Assembly: GCF_003031675.1 (NCBI RefSeq)
Contig: NZ_PYWX01000042.1
Coordinates: forward strand, 1-64,000
Length of the DNA: 64,000 bases
Origin: Pseudomonas palleroniana
GTDB lineage: Bacteria; Pseudomonadota; Gammaproteobacteria; Pseudomonadales; Pseudomonadaceae
Direction: 5' to 3'
Part shown: positions 44,144 through 62,732 of the stretch, in pieces
Layout: each line of letters begins with the position of its first letter
Position numbering within the stretch: the first letter of the stretch is position 1
The notes under the pieces: generated by a model
What the model saw: only the letters and a program-made list of their open reading frames with translations
What the model was told of the DNA's origin: nothing
The model's database searches: none
Made by a program: the position numbers and the translations under genes

Positions 44144-44195
44144 ATCGTGTTTTACACATTAAAAGTGTGTGTGATGTGAATTGCTGGAAATTATG

Positions 44196-44213
44196 TTTTT
44201 CCAAATGGAAAAA
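44196..44213. promoter_or_regulatory. Perfect dyad in the acdR-acdS intergenic region (candidate Lrp box)
   Basis: TTTTTCCA, AA, TGGAAAAA forms an 18-bp palindrome between the two divergent starts. AT-rich palindromes of this kind are typical Lrp-family sites. Use by AcdR is inferred. Confidence 0.5.
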
Positions 44214-44340
44214 ACTTGCAACACATATTTTCTGAATTCTTCTTAGTATTTAACTCATCGAAGCCCTCCTGAAAGAGCCCGGAATGTGGCCTCTTTCTCT
44301 CGGCCTGGCGTTTGGATATCCACTATCAAGGAGCACAGTC

Positions 44341-45357
44341 ATGAACCTGAATCGTTTTAAACGTTATCCGTTGACCTTCGGTCCTTCTCCCATCACGCCC
44401 TTGAAGCGCCTGAGTGAACATCTGGGGGGCAAGGTCGAGCTGTATGCCAAACGTGAAGACTGCAATAGCGGCCTGGCCTTTGGCGGGAACAAGACGCGCA
44501 AGCTCGAATACCTGATCCCCGAGGCGATCGAGCAAGGCTGCGATACGCTGGTGTCCATCGGTGGCATTCAGTCGAACCAGACCCGCCAGGTCGCTGCAGT
44601 CGCAGCTCACTTGGGCATGAAGTGCGTGCTGGTGCAGGAAAACTGGGTGAACTATTCCGACGCAGTGTATGACCGCGTAGGCAACATCGAGATGTCGCGC
44701 ATCATGGGCGCTGACGTGCGGCTTGACGCAGCAGGCTTCGATATTGGCATTCGGCCAAGTTGGGAAAAGGCCATGAGTGATGTCGTGGAGCAGGGTGGCA
44801 AACCCTTTCCGATTCCGGCGGGTTGTTCCGAGCACCCCTACGGCGGCCTGGGCTTCGTCGGTTTTGCCGAAGAAGTGCGGCAGCAGGAAAAAGAACTGGG
44901 CTTCCAGTTTGACTACATCGTGGTCTGCTCGGTGACCGGCAGTACGCAGGCGGGCATGGTTGTCGGTTTCGCCGCCGACGGTCGTTCCAGGAAGGTGATT
45001 GGTATTGATGCTTCGGCCAAGCCGGAACAGACCAAGGCACAGATCCTGCGTATCGCTCGACACACCGCTGAGCTGGTGGAGCTGGGTCAAGAGATTACCG
45101 AGGCGGATGTGGTGCTCGATACGCGTTTTGCCTACCCCGAATATGGCTTGCCCAACGAAGGCACATTGGAAGCCATCCGCCTGTGCGGCCGCCTTGAAGG
45201 GGTGCTGACAGATCCGGTGTACGAAGGTAAATCGATGCACGGCATGATTGAAATGGTGCGTCGTGGTGAATTCCCCGAAGGCTCGAAAGTGCTTTACGCA
45301 CACCTGGGCGGGGTGCCGGCGCTGAACGCCTACAGCTTCCTGTTCCGTAACGGTTAA
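44341..45357 (+). CDS. acdS: 1-aminocyclopropane-1-carboxylate (ACC) deaminase
   Basis: This 338-residue PLP enzyme cleaves ACC, the plant ethylene precursor, to 2-oxobutyrate and ammonia. The residues that separate true ACC deaminase from D-cysteine desulfhydrase are present at the expected numbers. These are Lys51 (PLP, in [12 protein letters not shown]), Ser78 ([10 protein letters not shown]), Tyr294 and Glu295 ([11 protein letters not shown]) and Leu322 ([14 protein letters not shown]). The ATG at 44341 follows AAGGAG, and in-frame codons upstream to 44284 are not needed. The divergent acdR gene is its regulator. Bacteria with it can lower ethylene in plant roots. Confidence 0.96.
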   Translation: MNLNRFKRYPLTFGPSPITPLKRLSEHLGGKVELYAKREDCNSGLAFGGNKTRKLEYLIPEAIEQGCDTLVSIGGIQSNQTRQVAAVAAHLGMKCVLVQENWVNYSDAVYDRVGNIEMSRIMGADVRLDAAGFDIGIRPSWEKAMSDVVEQGGKPFPIPAGCSEHPYGGLGFVGFAEEVRQQEKELGFQFDYIVVCSVTGSTQAGMVVGFAADGRSRKVIGIDASAKPEQTKAQILRIARHTAELVELGQEITEADVVLDTRFAYPEYGLPNEGTLEAIRLCGRLEGVLTDPVYEGKSMHGMIEMVRRGEFPEGSKVLYAHLGGVPALNAYSFLFRNG

Positions 45358-45412
45358 ACGTAACGCTGCCTGGAGTCACGCTCGCGTCCAGAATCCTGCC
45401 GGGAGTACCATC

Positions 45413-45874
45413 ATGCATGCGATATCACAGTCTGCAATCTGGGTGAAAGAACCCCTGGCGGATACCGGGGTGGTCATCGTGACCAGCGCCGCTTTGCCCA
45501 AATACCTGATTGACGCGTTGCACATGGCGATTGACGACTGGGATCAGGTCGCCTACCTGGCGGTCCGGCAATCGAGGGCGTTTATGCTCGACTGGCTGCA
45601 GTCGGGCTCCAACCCGACAGCCTCGGCGCCGGCAACCCCCTGTCAGGCCAGCCAACTGCTGCGCGGTGTATCCAAGGGCTGCTTTTTACTGGATGTCGAA
45701 GTCAGCCCGATACCCCGTCTCACCTGGCTGGGATCAGTCTGTGGTCACCCGCTGCGCGTCCTCAAACTGGAAGAGGCAGCATCCCCAGCAGCGCTTGATA
45801 GGCAGGTAGAAGAGGTTTTGTCGGTGACGCGCACGCTGGTGAAAAGCGTGTTGCAAGAACGTTGTTTCAGCTAA
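45413..45874 (+). CDS. Hypothetical protein, 153 aa, downstream of acdS
   Basis: I do not recognise a family. The protein is soluble with no signal peptide. The first half contains hydrophobic strands (TGVVIVTSAALPKYLIDALH). The second half has Cys residues (TPCQASQLLRG, KGCFLLDVEV, VCGHPLRVL). The C-terminal helix is VEEVLSVTRTLVKSVLQE. It lies 55 nt after acdS on the same strand, so it may be cotranscribed with it, but no link to ACC use can be shown from sequence. Confidence 0.6.
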   Translation: MHAISQSAIWVKEPLADTGVVIVTSAALPKYLIDALHMAIDDWDQVAYLAVRQSRAFMLDWLQSGSNPTASAPATPCQASQLLRGVSKGCFLLDVEVSPIPRLTWLGSVCGHPLRVLKLEEAASPAALDRQVEEVLSVTRTLVKSVLQERCFS

Positions 45875-46005
45875 CAACCGTCAGGTTTCTCCTATGAGGT
45901 GCGCGCCGCGCAGCGGGCATGCACAAACGTTCTAGCCGCTGACGTCATTGCTGCGAATAATACCGGCTAATTCCGCCCCCAATGAAAACGGTATTGGAGC
46001 CGCTA

Positions 46006-46413
46006 ATGTTCGACACCAAAGTCGCGATCATCGTGCGCAACGACTTGAAGATCTGGCAGCGTTTGAACGTCGTCGCATTTCTTGCAACCGGTATCGCGTC
46101 GGCGGCTCCCGAAGCCATGGGCGACGCCTATGTCGATGCGAATGGCCACCTTTATGCAAAGATGCTGGGACAGCCGATGCTGATATTCGAAGCCGATCTG
46201 GCGGGCCTCCAGACTGCCCATCGCGTAGCTCTGGCACGCGATATCACGATAGTGCCCTACGTCTTTGCGATGTTTTCAACCGGCCACGATCAGGCGAACC
46301 GTGAGGCATTTCTGGCAGAAGACCCCCAGCATCTGAACCTGGTTGGGATCGGTATTCGAGGGCCCAAAAAGGCCGTGGAAAAAGCCACGAAGGGTTTATT
46401 GCTTCACACGTGA
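46006..46413 (+). CDS. DUF2000 family protein
   Basis: This 135-residue protein matches the DUF2000 pattern: MFDTKVAIIVRNDLKIWQRL then NVVAFLATGIAS, a central GDAYVDANGHLYAKMLGQP, and the end LVGIGIRGPKKAVEKATKG. The function is unknown, and relatives have a peptidyl-tRNA-hydrolase-II-like fold. I prefer ATG 46006, with GGAG 6 nt upstream, over ATG 45982. A strong hairpin terminator follows. Confidence 0.8.
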   Translation: MFDTKVAIIVRNDLKIWQRLNVVAFLATGIASAAPEAMGDAYVDANGHLYAKMLGQPMLIFEADLAGLQTAHRVALARDITIVPYVFAMFSTGHDQANREAFLAEDPQHLNLVGIGIRGPKKAVEKATKGLLLHT

Positions 46414-46436
46414 TAATCAGCCCAGGCACATAAACA

Positions 46437-46468
46437 AAAATGCCCGTATCGAAAGGTACGGGCATTTT
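46437..46468. terminator. Bidirectional terminator between DUF2000 and chitinase genes
   Basis: The stem AAAATGCCCGTA/TACGGGCATTTT (12 bp, 8-nt loop) has A-rich sequence before it and T-rich after. It can serve both convergent genes. Confidence 0.85.
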
Positions 46469-46515
46469 GTTTATGCGGCCGGCAATGCGTCCTCTTGGTT
46501 ATCGTCTGCGGCGGA

Positions 46516-47979
46516 TCACGCCCGCCGTTGAATCGCCACCCTGGACCAAAGGGTAAAGGCAACATTCGGGGCCCAACCGCTATTGGAGGTGTGCTCCTGA
46601 ATACACGCGTAGCGATTGCCTTCATACGTCACCCCATCGTCCTTGCGATAGTGATGATTCAGTTGCCACTCCGGGTATTGCGGGTCAGTCATTCCACCTG
46701 CGGTCTTGACGTTCAGGCTGACACTCGGCAACGACTGGTTGCCTTGGCTATCGGTGGCGGTGACGAAATAGCTGTACTGGGTATCCGCTGTCAGGCCATC
46801 GTCCGTAAAGGTCAACGCAGCGGTCTGGCCTACCGGGCTGCCATTGCGATACAAGGTATAAAACTCGATCGGGCGCACACCGCTGGCAGCGCTCCAGTTC
46901 AAGGTCACGCTGACTTCCGTCCGGGCTGGGGAAGACAAGCTCCCCGGCGCCGAAGGCCGCTCATTGCCACTGTCGCCATGGATCAGTGATGCGTAACGGT
47001 TGCGGAACTCCCAGTTGTAGTGGGCTCCCTGCTTGTTGAGGCCGTCATCCCAGTTCACCGACCAGGTCATCAGCCCCTTGACCGACAACCCTGCCGCATC
47101 CAGGCGCTTGAAGGCATTGCTCACCGCCGCCGGGTCAATCACGTACCCGGTCGCCGCCGCATCGACATTACTAGGCAAGCCGATCACGAACTTGTCGGCG
47201 GCAATCTTGATGTATTCACGAGTGCCTGTGAGCAGGCTTTCAGTCAGATAAAACAGGAAGTCTTCTTTCAGCGCATCATTGTTCTGGGCAATCCACTCAC
47301 CCTTTCCGCCGTTGACTTCCTGGACCCACACACCGTCGCCCCCTTGGTTGTAGTACTGCGGCGCGATGAAATCGTAGTAACCCTCCAGTGCCTGGATGTA
47401 GGCGACGTACGCCCCGGTCGTGACGAGATACGGGAACTCCGGTGCCATGCTGATAATGAAATGTTTGCCTTCGCCCGCGTAGTGATCCTTCACCAGTTTC
47501 AGTGCAGCCGGCAAAACGGTCTTGTTGTTGGCGGTGTGAATGGCTTTCTGCTCAAGGTCGATGTCCAGTCCATCAAAACCATAAGTTTCCACCAGGCGGA
47601 TGATTTCCCTGGCCAGCGGTCGCTCGTCACCGTCATGCAACTCGATATGCGCATCGGCACCGCCGAGGGAGATCAATACGGCGCGGCCCTGACTGTTGAG
47701 CACCCCGACCTGGCGACGAAACTCTTCGTCCGACAGGTTGTAAGGCTTGAACGTGGGAATGCCGTTGCCTTTCATGAAGGCCACAGCCACCACGTTGTAT
47801 TCCTTGGGGATGTCCACCAGGTTGAGGTTGGCGAACTGCCCCTGCTGGTAACCGTCACTGGAACCCGCCGGCCAGTTGTGCCAGAACCCCATGAGGATTT
47901 TCTTGCCGGCGATTGACGGCATCAACGACGCTGCATCGTTCGCCAGTTTCTTTACTGAGGAAAAATCAATCTTGCTCAT
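46516..47979 (-). CDS. GH18 chitinase with fibronectin III and chitin-binding domains
   Basis: This 487-residue enzyme has a GH18 barrel (about 25-335) with the catalytic DxxDxDxE in FDGLDIDLE, catalytic Glu143. ISLGGADAHIEL and FIAPQYYNQGG are further GH18 blocks. A fibronectin type III domain (about 343-430, SAPGSLSSPARTEVSVTLNW) and a C-terminal CBM5/12 chitin-binding domain (about 435-487, YPEWQLNHHYRKDDGVTYEG) follow. It hydrolyses chitin, for example of fungal walls. No Sec signal peptide is visible at the N-terminus (MSKIDFSSVKKLANDAASLM), as with some other Pseudomonas chitinases. AAGGA precedes the ATG. Confidence 0.92.
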   Translation of the reverse strand: MSKIDFSSVKKLANDAASLMPSIAGKKILMGFWHNWPAGSSDGYQQGQFANLNLVDIPKEYNVVAVAFMKGNGIPTFKPYNLSDEEFRRQVGVLNSQGRAVLISLGGADAHIELHDGDERPLAREIIRLVETYGFDGLDIDLEQKAIHTANNKTVLPAALKLVKDHYAGEGKHFIISMAPEFPYLVTTGAYVAYIQALEGYYDFIAPQYYNQGGDGVWVQEVNGGKGEWIAQNNDALKEDFLFYLTESLLTGTREYIKIAADKFVIGLPSNVDAAATGYVIDPAAVSNAFKRLDAAGLSVKGLMTWSVNWDDGLNKQGAHYNWEFRNRYASLIHGDSGNERPSAPGSLSSPARTEVSVTLNWSAASGVRPIEFYTLYRNGSPVGQTAALTFTDDGLTADTQYSYFVTATDSQGNQSLPSVSLNVKTAGGMTDPQYPEWQLNHHYRKDDGVTYEGNRYACIQEHTSNSGWAPNVAFTLWSRVAIQRRA

Positions 47980-48073
47980 ATTCCAATCCTTTAGAATTTG
48001 AATGAATCAACAACTGTCCGGTTGTGATTTGAAGTCAGCTCAAGCTTGGGGCTGATTTGGAGCGCCGACGTGC

Positions 48074-48280
48074 TCACTCGCGTGACGCCTTCGGCGGCGC
48101 GTCCGCCAACTTGAGGTTGGCGGCGATGTAAAACCCTACGACCGTGCGTTTTTTCTCTTGATATTCACAGGGCACCAGCGTGGTGTTGGGCAGGTGCGTG
48201 CTGTCTTGGGCTGGTTTGACCAGCATTCTCTTGCCCCCCGAGCGCAGGCGTACATATTGCCCGGGCTCGAAGGTGCTCAT
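48074..48280 (-). CDS. Small YodC-like (DUF2158) protein, 68 aa
   Basis: The pattern [18 protein letters not shown], then a Cys and [12 protein letters not shown], resembles the DUF2158/YodC family of small SH3-like proteins. The function is unknown. Its ATG overlaps the stop of the outer-membrane factor gene (ATGA), so it is translationally coupled to it. Assignment rests on short motifs and is tentative. Confidence 0.6.
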   Translation of the reverse strand: MSTFEPGQYVRLRSGGKRMLVKPAQDSTHLPNTTLVPCEYQEKKRTVVGFYIAANLKLADAPPKASRE

Positions 48281-49716
48281 GGGCGCGTCTCGGCAACGGC
48301 CAGGCGGGTCGGTTCTCCCCAGGCGCCGCCCAGGGCGGTGTACAGGTTGACCTCGGCGACCAGTTGCGCCAACCGGTCGGTGATCAGCGTCTGTTGCGAG
48401 GAAAACAGCGAGCGCTGTGCATCGAGAAAGACCAGGTTGCTGTCCACGCCGATTTTATAGCGACGTTGCGCGAGGTCGTAATAGGTCTGGTTCGCCCGCA
48501 CCAGGTCGCGTTGCGCGCTCAGTTGATCGTCATAGGTCTGGCGTGCCGCCAAGCCATCGGAGACTTCCTGGAACGCCGTCTGAATGGCTTTTTCATACCG
48601 TGCGATACCGATGTCTTTCTGCAGCTTGGAATAGTCGAGGCTTGCGCGCAGGCTGCCGGCATTGAAGATCGGCAGGTTGATCTGGGGCTGGAACGTCCAA
48701 CTGCCCGAGCCACCCTTGAACAGGCTGGACAGTTGGGAGCTGGAGGCGCCCGCATTCGCCGTCAGGCTGACGCTGGGGAAGAACGCGGCACGGGCCGCGC
48801 CGATATTGGCGTTGGCGGACTTGAGCTGGTATTCGGCCTGCAGGATATCGGGCCGGCGTTGCAGCAGGTCCGACGGCAGGCCGGAAGGCACCTGGGCGAT
48901 CAAGTCACTGGCCAGCGGCCGCGCCGGCAAGGATGGCGGCAGTGCGCCGCCGATCAACAGCGTCAGGCTGTTGCGGTCCTGCGCCACTTGACGCTCGTAG
49001 CGCGCCAGGTTGGCGCGGGCGTTCTCGACACTGGTTTGCGCCTGTGCGGCGTCCAGTGACGACGCGGTCCCCACCGCCAGGCTGCGCGTGGTCAGGCGCA
49101 GGCTTTCCTCGTAGGAGGCCAGGGTCTGGCGGGTCAGCACCAGTAACTCCTGGTCGGCGCGCCAAGTCAGGTAGGCATTGGCGACGCTGGCGACCAGGCT
49201 CAGTTCCGCACTGCGGCGTGCTTGCTCGGTGGCCAGGTAAGCCTGCATCGCCTGCTCGCTGAGGCTGCGGACGCGGCCGAAGAAATCCAGTTCGTACGCA
49301 CTCATCCCCAGCGTCGCCGAATAGGTGGAGGTGATTGCCGCTTTGCCGGTGCGGGTAATGCTCGCCGGCACACGCTGGCGGGTACCGCCGACGCCCGCGG
49401 AAATCGCCGGGAACAGGTCGGCGCGCTGTATCTGGTACTGCGCGCGGTAGGCTTCGACATTCAGGGCGGCCACACGCAGGTCGCGGTTCTGGGTCAGGGC
49501 GGTCTGAATCAGTTGCTGCAGGGCCGGGTCGCGAAACAGTGTGCGCCATCCCTGGCTGGCCGCTTCTTCGCTGACCGTCCCAGCGGCAGCGGCATATGCC
49601 GGACCTTGGGGGTACTGTGGCGCCACGGGTGCGGCCGGTTGCTGGTAATCGGGGATGAGCGAGCAGCCGCTCAGTGCCACTGCAACCGTTACCAGAGAGA
49701 AAGCAAACTTGTTCAT
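48277..49716 (-). CDS. NodT/OprM-type outer-membrane efflux lipoprotein
   Basis: This 479-residue outer-membrane channel protein belongs to the RND outer-membrane factor family. The lipoprotein signal is [20 protein letters not shown], with Cys18 as lipid anchor. Two OEP repeats follow (about 65-260 and 275-465), with blocks [14 protein letters not shown] and [20 protein letters not shown] (RRPDI is the family hallmark). There is no RND pump or membrane fusion gene beside it. It follows the LuxR regulator by 62 nt. A nodT-type gene and a luxR-type gene also precede the viscosin and massetolide NRPS genes, so export of the lipopeptide across the outer membrane is the likely job. Confidence 0.88.
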   Translation of the reverse strand: MNKFAFSLVTVAVALSGCSLIPDYQQPAAPVAPQYPQGPAYAAAAGTVSEEAASQGWRTLFRDPALQQLIQTALTQNRDLRVAALNVEAYRAQYQIQRADLFPAISAGVGGTRQRVPASITRTGKAAITSTYSATLGMSAYELDFFGRVRSLSEQAMQAYLATEQARRSAELSLVASVANAYLTWRADQELLVLTRQTLASYEESLRLTTRSLAVGTASSLDAAQAQTSVENARANLARYERQVAQDRNSLTLLIGGALPPSLPARPLASDLIAQVPSGLPSDLLQRRPDILQAEYQLKSANANIGAARAAFFPSVSLTANAGASSSQLSSLFKGGSGSWTFQPQINLPIFNAGSLRASLDYSKLQKDIGIARYEKAIQTAFQEVSDGLAARQTYDDQLSAQRDLVRANQTYYDLAQRRYKIGVDSNLVFLDAQRSLFSSQQTLITDRLAQLVAEVNLYTALGGAWGEPTRLAVAETRP

Positions 49717-49778
49717 GAGCCAGCCTCATTTGAAAAGGGGCACGGGTGGCTGCGTAGCCACCCGTTGCTTGAGTTGCG

Positions 49779-50594
49779 CTAGGCGCCGACCATCCATCGG
49801 GTCAATCCATGTCGGCCGCTGACCCCAAGCTTTGCGGTGGCACGCTTGAGGTAGGTTTCGATAGAGCTATTTTTCAGCTGCAGCGTTTCTGCTATTTCCG
49901 GCACCGTCTTGCCGTTGAGCAAACCCAGGCAAACTTCCTGTTCGCGGGTCGATAAGGTGATGTCGCACAACGCCAGGCGCTTTTGAAATTCGCGATGAAT
50001 GTGCGTCGGTTCCTGATGGGTGACCAGGGTCGCCATCCAACTGCCCATTTTTCGCAGTGAGCTCTGGCGGCTGAACTGGGCATAATTTTCAATCAGCGGC
50101 AGCAGGGCTTCGGAGAGGTTCTTGAGCAGCGACAATTCGCTCAAGGAAAAATCCTTGTGCGTGGGCGACCGATACAAGGTCACCACGCAGCGCCGGTTGC
50201 CGTCGCGTGACGCCAGCGTGCACTGGTGCGCCGCACGGCGCGTGCCCTTGCCGGCTGCACCTTTGGGTCGCGTGTTCATACGGATCAACAGCGAGCCTTC
50301 CATCTCCAGCACCTCCTTGAGCAATTGAGGGTTATGGGCAGGAAGGCTTGCGTCGGGTGCAGGGAAGTCGGCGGGGTCGCCGGCATTGCCCAAGGGCTTG
50401 ATGTCGGTCAGTTGAGCGTTTGACTTATCGAGTGTCCATTCGCTGAGCGTCAACGCCGTGACCGGTAAGAGTTTGTCGATCAGCTTGAGCATGTTGAGTG
50501 CGAAGTGATCCTGGTCAGTACTGGAGATCAACTCGCCGAGTATGAAATAGAAGTGTGGGCTGTCCGCATTTCGAATACTGCTGGTCAGATCCAT
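49779..50594 (-). CDS. LuxR-type regulator of the lipopeptide locus
   Basis: This 271-residue protein has a C-terminal LuxR/GerE HTH: LSTREQEVCLGLLNGKTVPE then TLQLKNSSIETYLKRATAKL. The N-terminal about 200 residues show neither a receiver nor an acyl-homoserine-lactone-binding signature. This is typical of the SalA/SyrF/ViscAR group that activates lipopeptide genes. The start is set at ATG 50594 (MDLTSSIRNADSPHFYFILG). In-frame GTG 50663 and TTG 50678 are possible. It is divergent to the exporter gene and upstream of the nodT-like gene. Confidence 0.85.
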   Translation of the reverse strand: MDLTSSIRNADSPHFYFILGELISSTDQDHFALNMLKLIDKLLPVTALTLSEWTLDKSNAQLTDIKPLGNAGDPADFPAPDASLPAHNPQLLKEVLEMEGSLLIRMNTRPKGAAGKGTRRAAHQCTLASRDGNRRCVVTLYRSPTHKDFSLSELSLLKNLSEALLPLIENYAQFSRQSSLRKMGSWMATLVTHQEPTHIHREFQKRLALCDITLSTREQEVCLGLLNGKTVPEIAETLQLKNSSIETYLKRATAKLGVSGRHGLTRWMVGA

Positions 50595-50716
50595 AGTCCA
50601 ATCATCCTTGATGGCGCCGTTTTTATAAGTTGTTGGTGAGCGAGCAGTGCAGCCATCGTTCACTCCTGAAGGGTTCAACTCGGGTCCGTATTAGGCCCAC
50701 TCATTGCGCGACGGTC

Positions 50717-50736
50717 TGTAATAGAAAGCGGGGACA
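50717..50736. promoter_or_regulatory. syr-syp-box-like dyad 1 upstream of the exporter
   Basis: TGTAATAGAAAGCGGGGACA has the TGT-N-...-GACA layout and 20-bp length of the syr-syp box (TGTCccgN6cggGACA). The right half matches well and the left half matches in three of four outer bases. Confidence 0.4.
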
Positions 50737-50785
50737 TTCAAGCCTCAGCCGCTTGCCCCTCATGGATTTGCCTCACTCAACGCTT

Positions 50786-50805
50786 TGTACAGGCTTTCGG
50801 GGACA
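50786..50805. promoter_or_regulatory. syr-syp-box-like dyad 2 upstream of the exporter
   Basis: TGTACAGGCTTTCGGGGACA has the same outer bases and right half as dyad 1. It lies 69 bp downstream of it and about 110 bp before the exporter start. Confidence 0.45.
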
Positions 50806-50913
50806 GCCGAATTCCGGGCAATCCGTACACTTGCGGCTCCGGCACCCTGGCCAGTCGCAGCGGTTTGCCTGACGGGCCTTGCCCGGTCTTGAGTGTATTT
50901 GAGGAGTTAATCC

Positions 50914-52611
50914 ATGAATAAAGAGCATGAGAAGCCGCCCAAGCCGGGCTCGGTCTTGCGCTTGCTTTGGCAAAATCATCCCTGGCTGGCCTTCTTTTCA
51001 GTGGTTACCGGCATCATCAGTGGCGTGGCGGCGATCGCGGTGGTGAACGTGATCAACCAGGCGATCTACGAGCAGGGATCGCGGTTGCACTTGCTGTACT
51101 GGTTTGTCGGTTTGAGTGTGGTGGCGCTGGCGTTTCGCAACGGCGCGACCTTGTTTCCCGCGTACGCCAACATGAAATTGATGACGCGCCTGCGCATAGC
51201 GTTGTGCCAGAAAATCCTTTCTTCGCCCCTCGAAGAAGTGGATCGGCGCGGCCCGCCCAATGTGCTGACGCTGCTGACCACCGATATTCCGCAGCTCAAT
51301 GCGACGCTGCTGGTGATGCCCGTGGTCCTGGTGGAATGCACGGTGTTCATGTGCGGCCTGGCTTACCTGGCTTACCTGTCGTGGACGGTGTTTGCGTTAA
51401 CCCTGGCGTTGTTGGCAGTGGGTGCGATTCTGTACGTCTTCCTGTTTCTCGGCGGCGTAAAGTTCACCGGCCGCGTGCGTGATGAGTTCACCGCTTTCAA
51501 CGAACACACGCACGGGTTGGTCTTCGGCCTCAAGGAGTTGAAGCTCAATGGCATTCGCCGCCGCTGGTTTGGCCGTTCTGCCATCAAGGAGTCGTCCACG
51601 CGGGTGGCGCGCTTCAATTTCATCGAGCATATGTGGTACCTCGGTGCGGAAAACATGGGGCTGGTCACCCAGTCACTGCTGATCGGCAGCCTGGTGTTCG
51701 CGTTGCCGTTGCTGATGGTGGCTGACAGTCAAGTGATGACCGGCAGCGTGTTGACGGTGATGTATATCCTGGGGCCGCTGGGGTTGCTGATCGGTGCAAT
51801 GCCGGTCGTGGCGCAAGGGCGGATTGCGGTCAGCCGTCTCGCGGAATTTGGTTTCCTGATCAACGAACACCACGCCGAACAGGACGAGCCGGATAACACC
51901 AATGTCCTGCGTCTGGAGCACAAGAAGCATTGGCGCCAGATCACGCTCAAGGGTGTGGTGATGAACTATCGTGGTGCCGACGCGGAGAACGGTTTCGCGC
52001 TGGGGCCGGTCGACCTGACCATCAACAGCGGTGAGTTGATCTACATCATCGGCGGCAACGGTTGCGGCAAAAGTACCCTGGTCAAGGCGCTGTGCGGGTT
52101 GTACGTGCCCCAGGCCGGGCAGATATTGCTCGACGGCGTCGCCGTCAACGATGAAACCCGCAGTGACTACCGTGACCTGTTTTCCGCGGTATTCAGCGAC
52201 TTCCATCTGTTCAACCGCCTGATCGGTCCTGAAGGTGAGGAGGTCAATCCGGCCCAGGCGCAGAAGTACCTGGCCGCACTGGGCCTGGCCGAAAAAATCA
52301 AGATCGAAGGGCTGGGGTATTCCACCACCAAAGAGCTGTCCTACGGCCAGCAAAAACGCCTGGCCCTGGTGTGTGCCTACCTGGAAGATCGCCCGGTGTA
52401 TGTCCTCGATGAGTGGGCGGCGGACCAGGATCCTCCGTTCAAGCGCTTCTTCTATGAAGAGTTGCTGCCGGAGCTCAAGCGTCGCGGAAAGACCGTGCTG
52501 ATCATTACGCATGATGATCAATACTTCCAATTGGCTGACCGCATCGTCAAGTTGGTCGACGGCCATATCGTCTCCGATGTGAGCCTTGTCGCCGAGGACC
52601 GTCGCGCCTGA
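50914..52611 (+). CDS. Cyclic peptide export ABC transporter (SyrD/PvdE type)
   Basis: This 565-residue protein fuses a six-helix membrane domain (about 25-310) to an ATPase domain. Motifs are Walker A in IIGGNGCGKSTLVKAL, signature in KELSYGQQKRLALV, Walker B in RPVYVLDEWAADQDP, and switch His in LIITHDDQYF. The family exports NRPS products (syringomycin SyrD, pyoverdine precursor PvdE) to the periplasm. A good ribosome site (GAGGAG) precedes the ATG. It stands between the LuxR regulator and the NRPS genes and ends at a strong terminator. Confidence 0.92.
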   Translation: MNKEHEKPPKPGSVLRLLWQNHPWLAFFSVVTGIISGVAAIAVVNVINQAIYEQGSRLHLLYWFVGLSVVALAFRNGATLFPAYANMKLMTRLRIALCQKILSSPLEEVDRRGPPNVLTLLTTDIPQLNATLLVMPVVLVECTVFMCGLAYLAYLSWTVFALTLALLAVGAILYVFLFLGGVKFTGRVRDEFTAFNEHTHGLVFGLKELKLNGIRRRWFGRSAIKESSTRVARFNFIEHMWYLGAENMGLVTQSLLIGSLVFALPLLMVADSQVMTGSVLTVMYILGPLGLLIGAMPVVAQGRIAVSRLAEFGFLINEHHAEQDEPDNTNVLRLEHKKHWRQITLKGVVMNYRGADAENGFALGPVDLTINSGELIYIIGGNGCGKSTLVKALCGLYVPQAGQILLDGVAVNDETRSDYRDLFSAVFSDFHLFNRLIGPEGEEVNPAQAQKYLAALGLAEKIKIEGLGYSTTKELSYGQQKRLALVCAYLEDRPVYVLDEWAADQDPPFKRFFYEELLPELKRRGKTVLIITHDDQYFQLADRIVKLVDGHIVSDVSLVAEDRRA

Positions 52612-52638
52612 TCCAGGCGATGCCGACGCCTTTCCCCC

Positions 52639-52685
52639 AAGCACGACACCTATAGTTTTCAAAACTGCCGGTGTCGTGCTTTTTT
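52639..52685 (+). terminator. Rho-independent terminator after the exporter gene
   Basis: A 12-bp stem (52639-52650 with 52670-52681) closes a loop that itself contains AGTTTT-C-AAAACT. T-run to 52685. It separates the exporter from the NRPS transcript. Confidence 0.88.
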
Positions 52686-52753
52686 GTTCTTAAAAATTCT
52701 TAAATATCAAAAAGATAATCGAGAAATTGCGAAATATTTCCGTGTCCCGTGAT

Positions 52754-52773
52754 TGTCCGGGATTCGGGTGACA
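52754..52773. promoter_or_regulatory. syr-syp-box-like dyad 3 upstream of the NRPS genes
   Basis: TGTCCGGGATTCGGGTGACA has TGTC and GACA at the exact 20-bp spacing of the syr-syp box. A second TGTCCCG starts at 52743. It lies about 220 bp before the short ORF and 300 bp before the NRPS start. The rest of 52686-52974 is AT-rich promoter sequence with no gene. Confidence 0.5.
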
Positions 52774-52974
52774 TACAGCCCAAAACGCCGATGATTAAAT
52801 TTGCCAATGCGCTTATCAGGTCACGCTGTGGGCGGCTTTTTTTTCCGGCGTACGAGGCCGTATAGGCAGATTGAGTTGCCCATTGGTCTGACGTTTTTAA
52901 CGATTTTTGCCTCAATTTCCCTCGCTGCTGCGCTGTGACCCAGGTGGCACTGACAAAACTCTGAGAAGGCTTTT

Positions 52975-53072
52975 ATGAAACGTTTTTCTGCAGTGGCCAT
53001 GGGCGACCTTGTCGCGAAAAAAGTCCTATCAAGCAACCTTGCCGTGGCAGGGTTTACCGCGCAGGTGATCGC

Positions 53073-53076
<4 letters not shown>
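52975..53076 (+). CDS. Short ORF (33 aa) translationally coupled to the first NRPS
   Basis: The ORF starts MKRFSAVAMGDLVAKKVLSS, with AGAAGG 5 nt before its ATG. It stops in the ATGA that also starts the NRPS. It lies in another frame from the NRPS. I do not recognise a family. It has a basic, mildly hydrophobic composition but no clear signal peptide. A leader that sets NRPS translation, or a small protein, are both possible. Confidence 0.5.
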
Positions 53077-62728
<9,652 letters not shown>

Positions 62729-62732
<4 letters not shown>

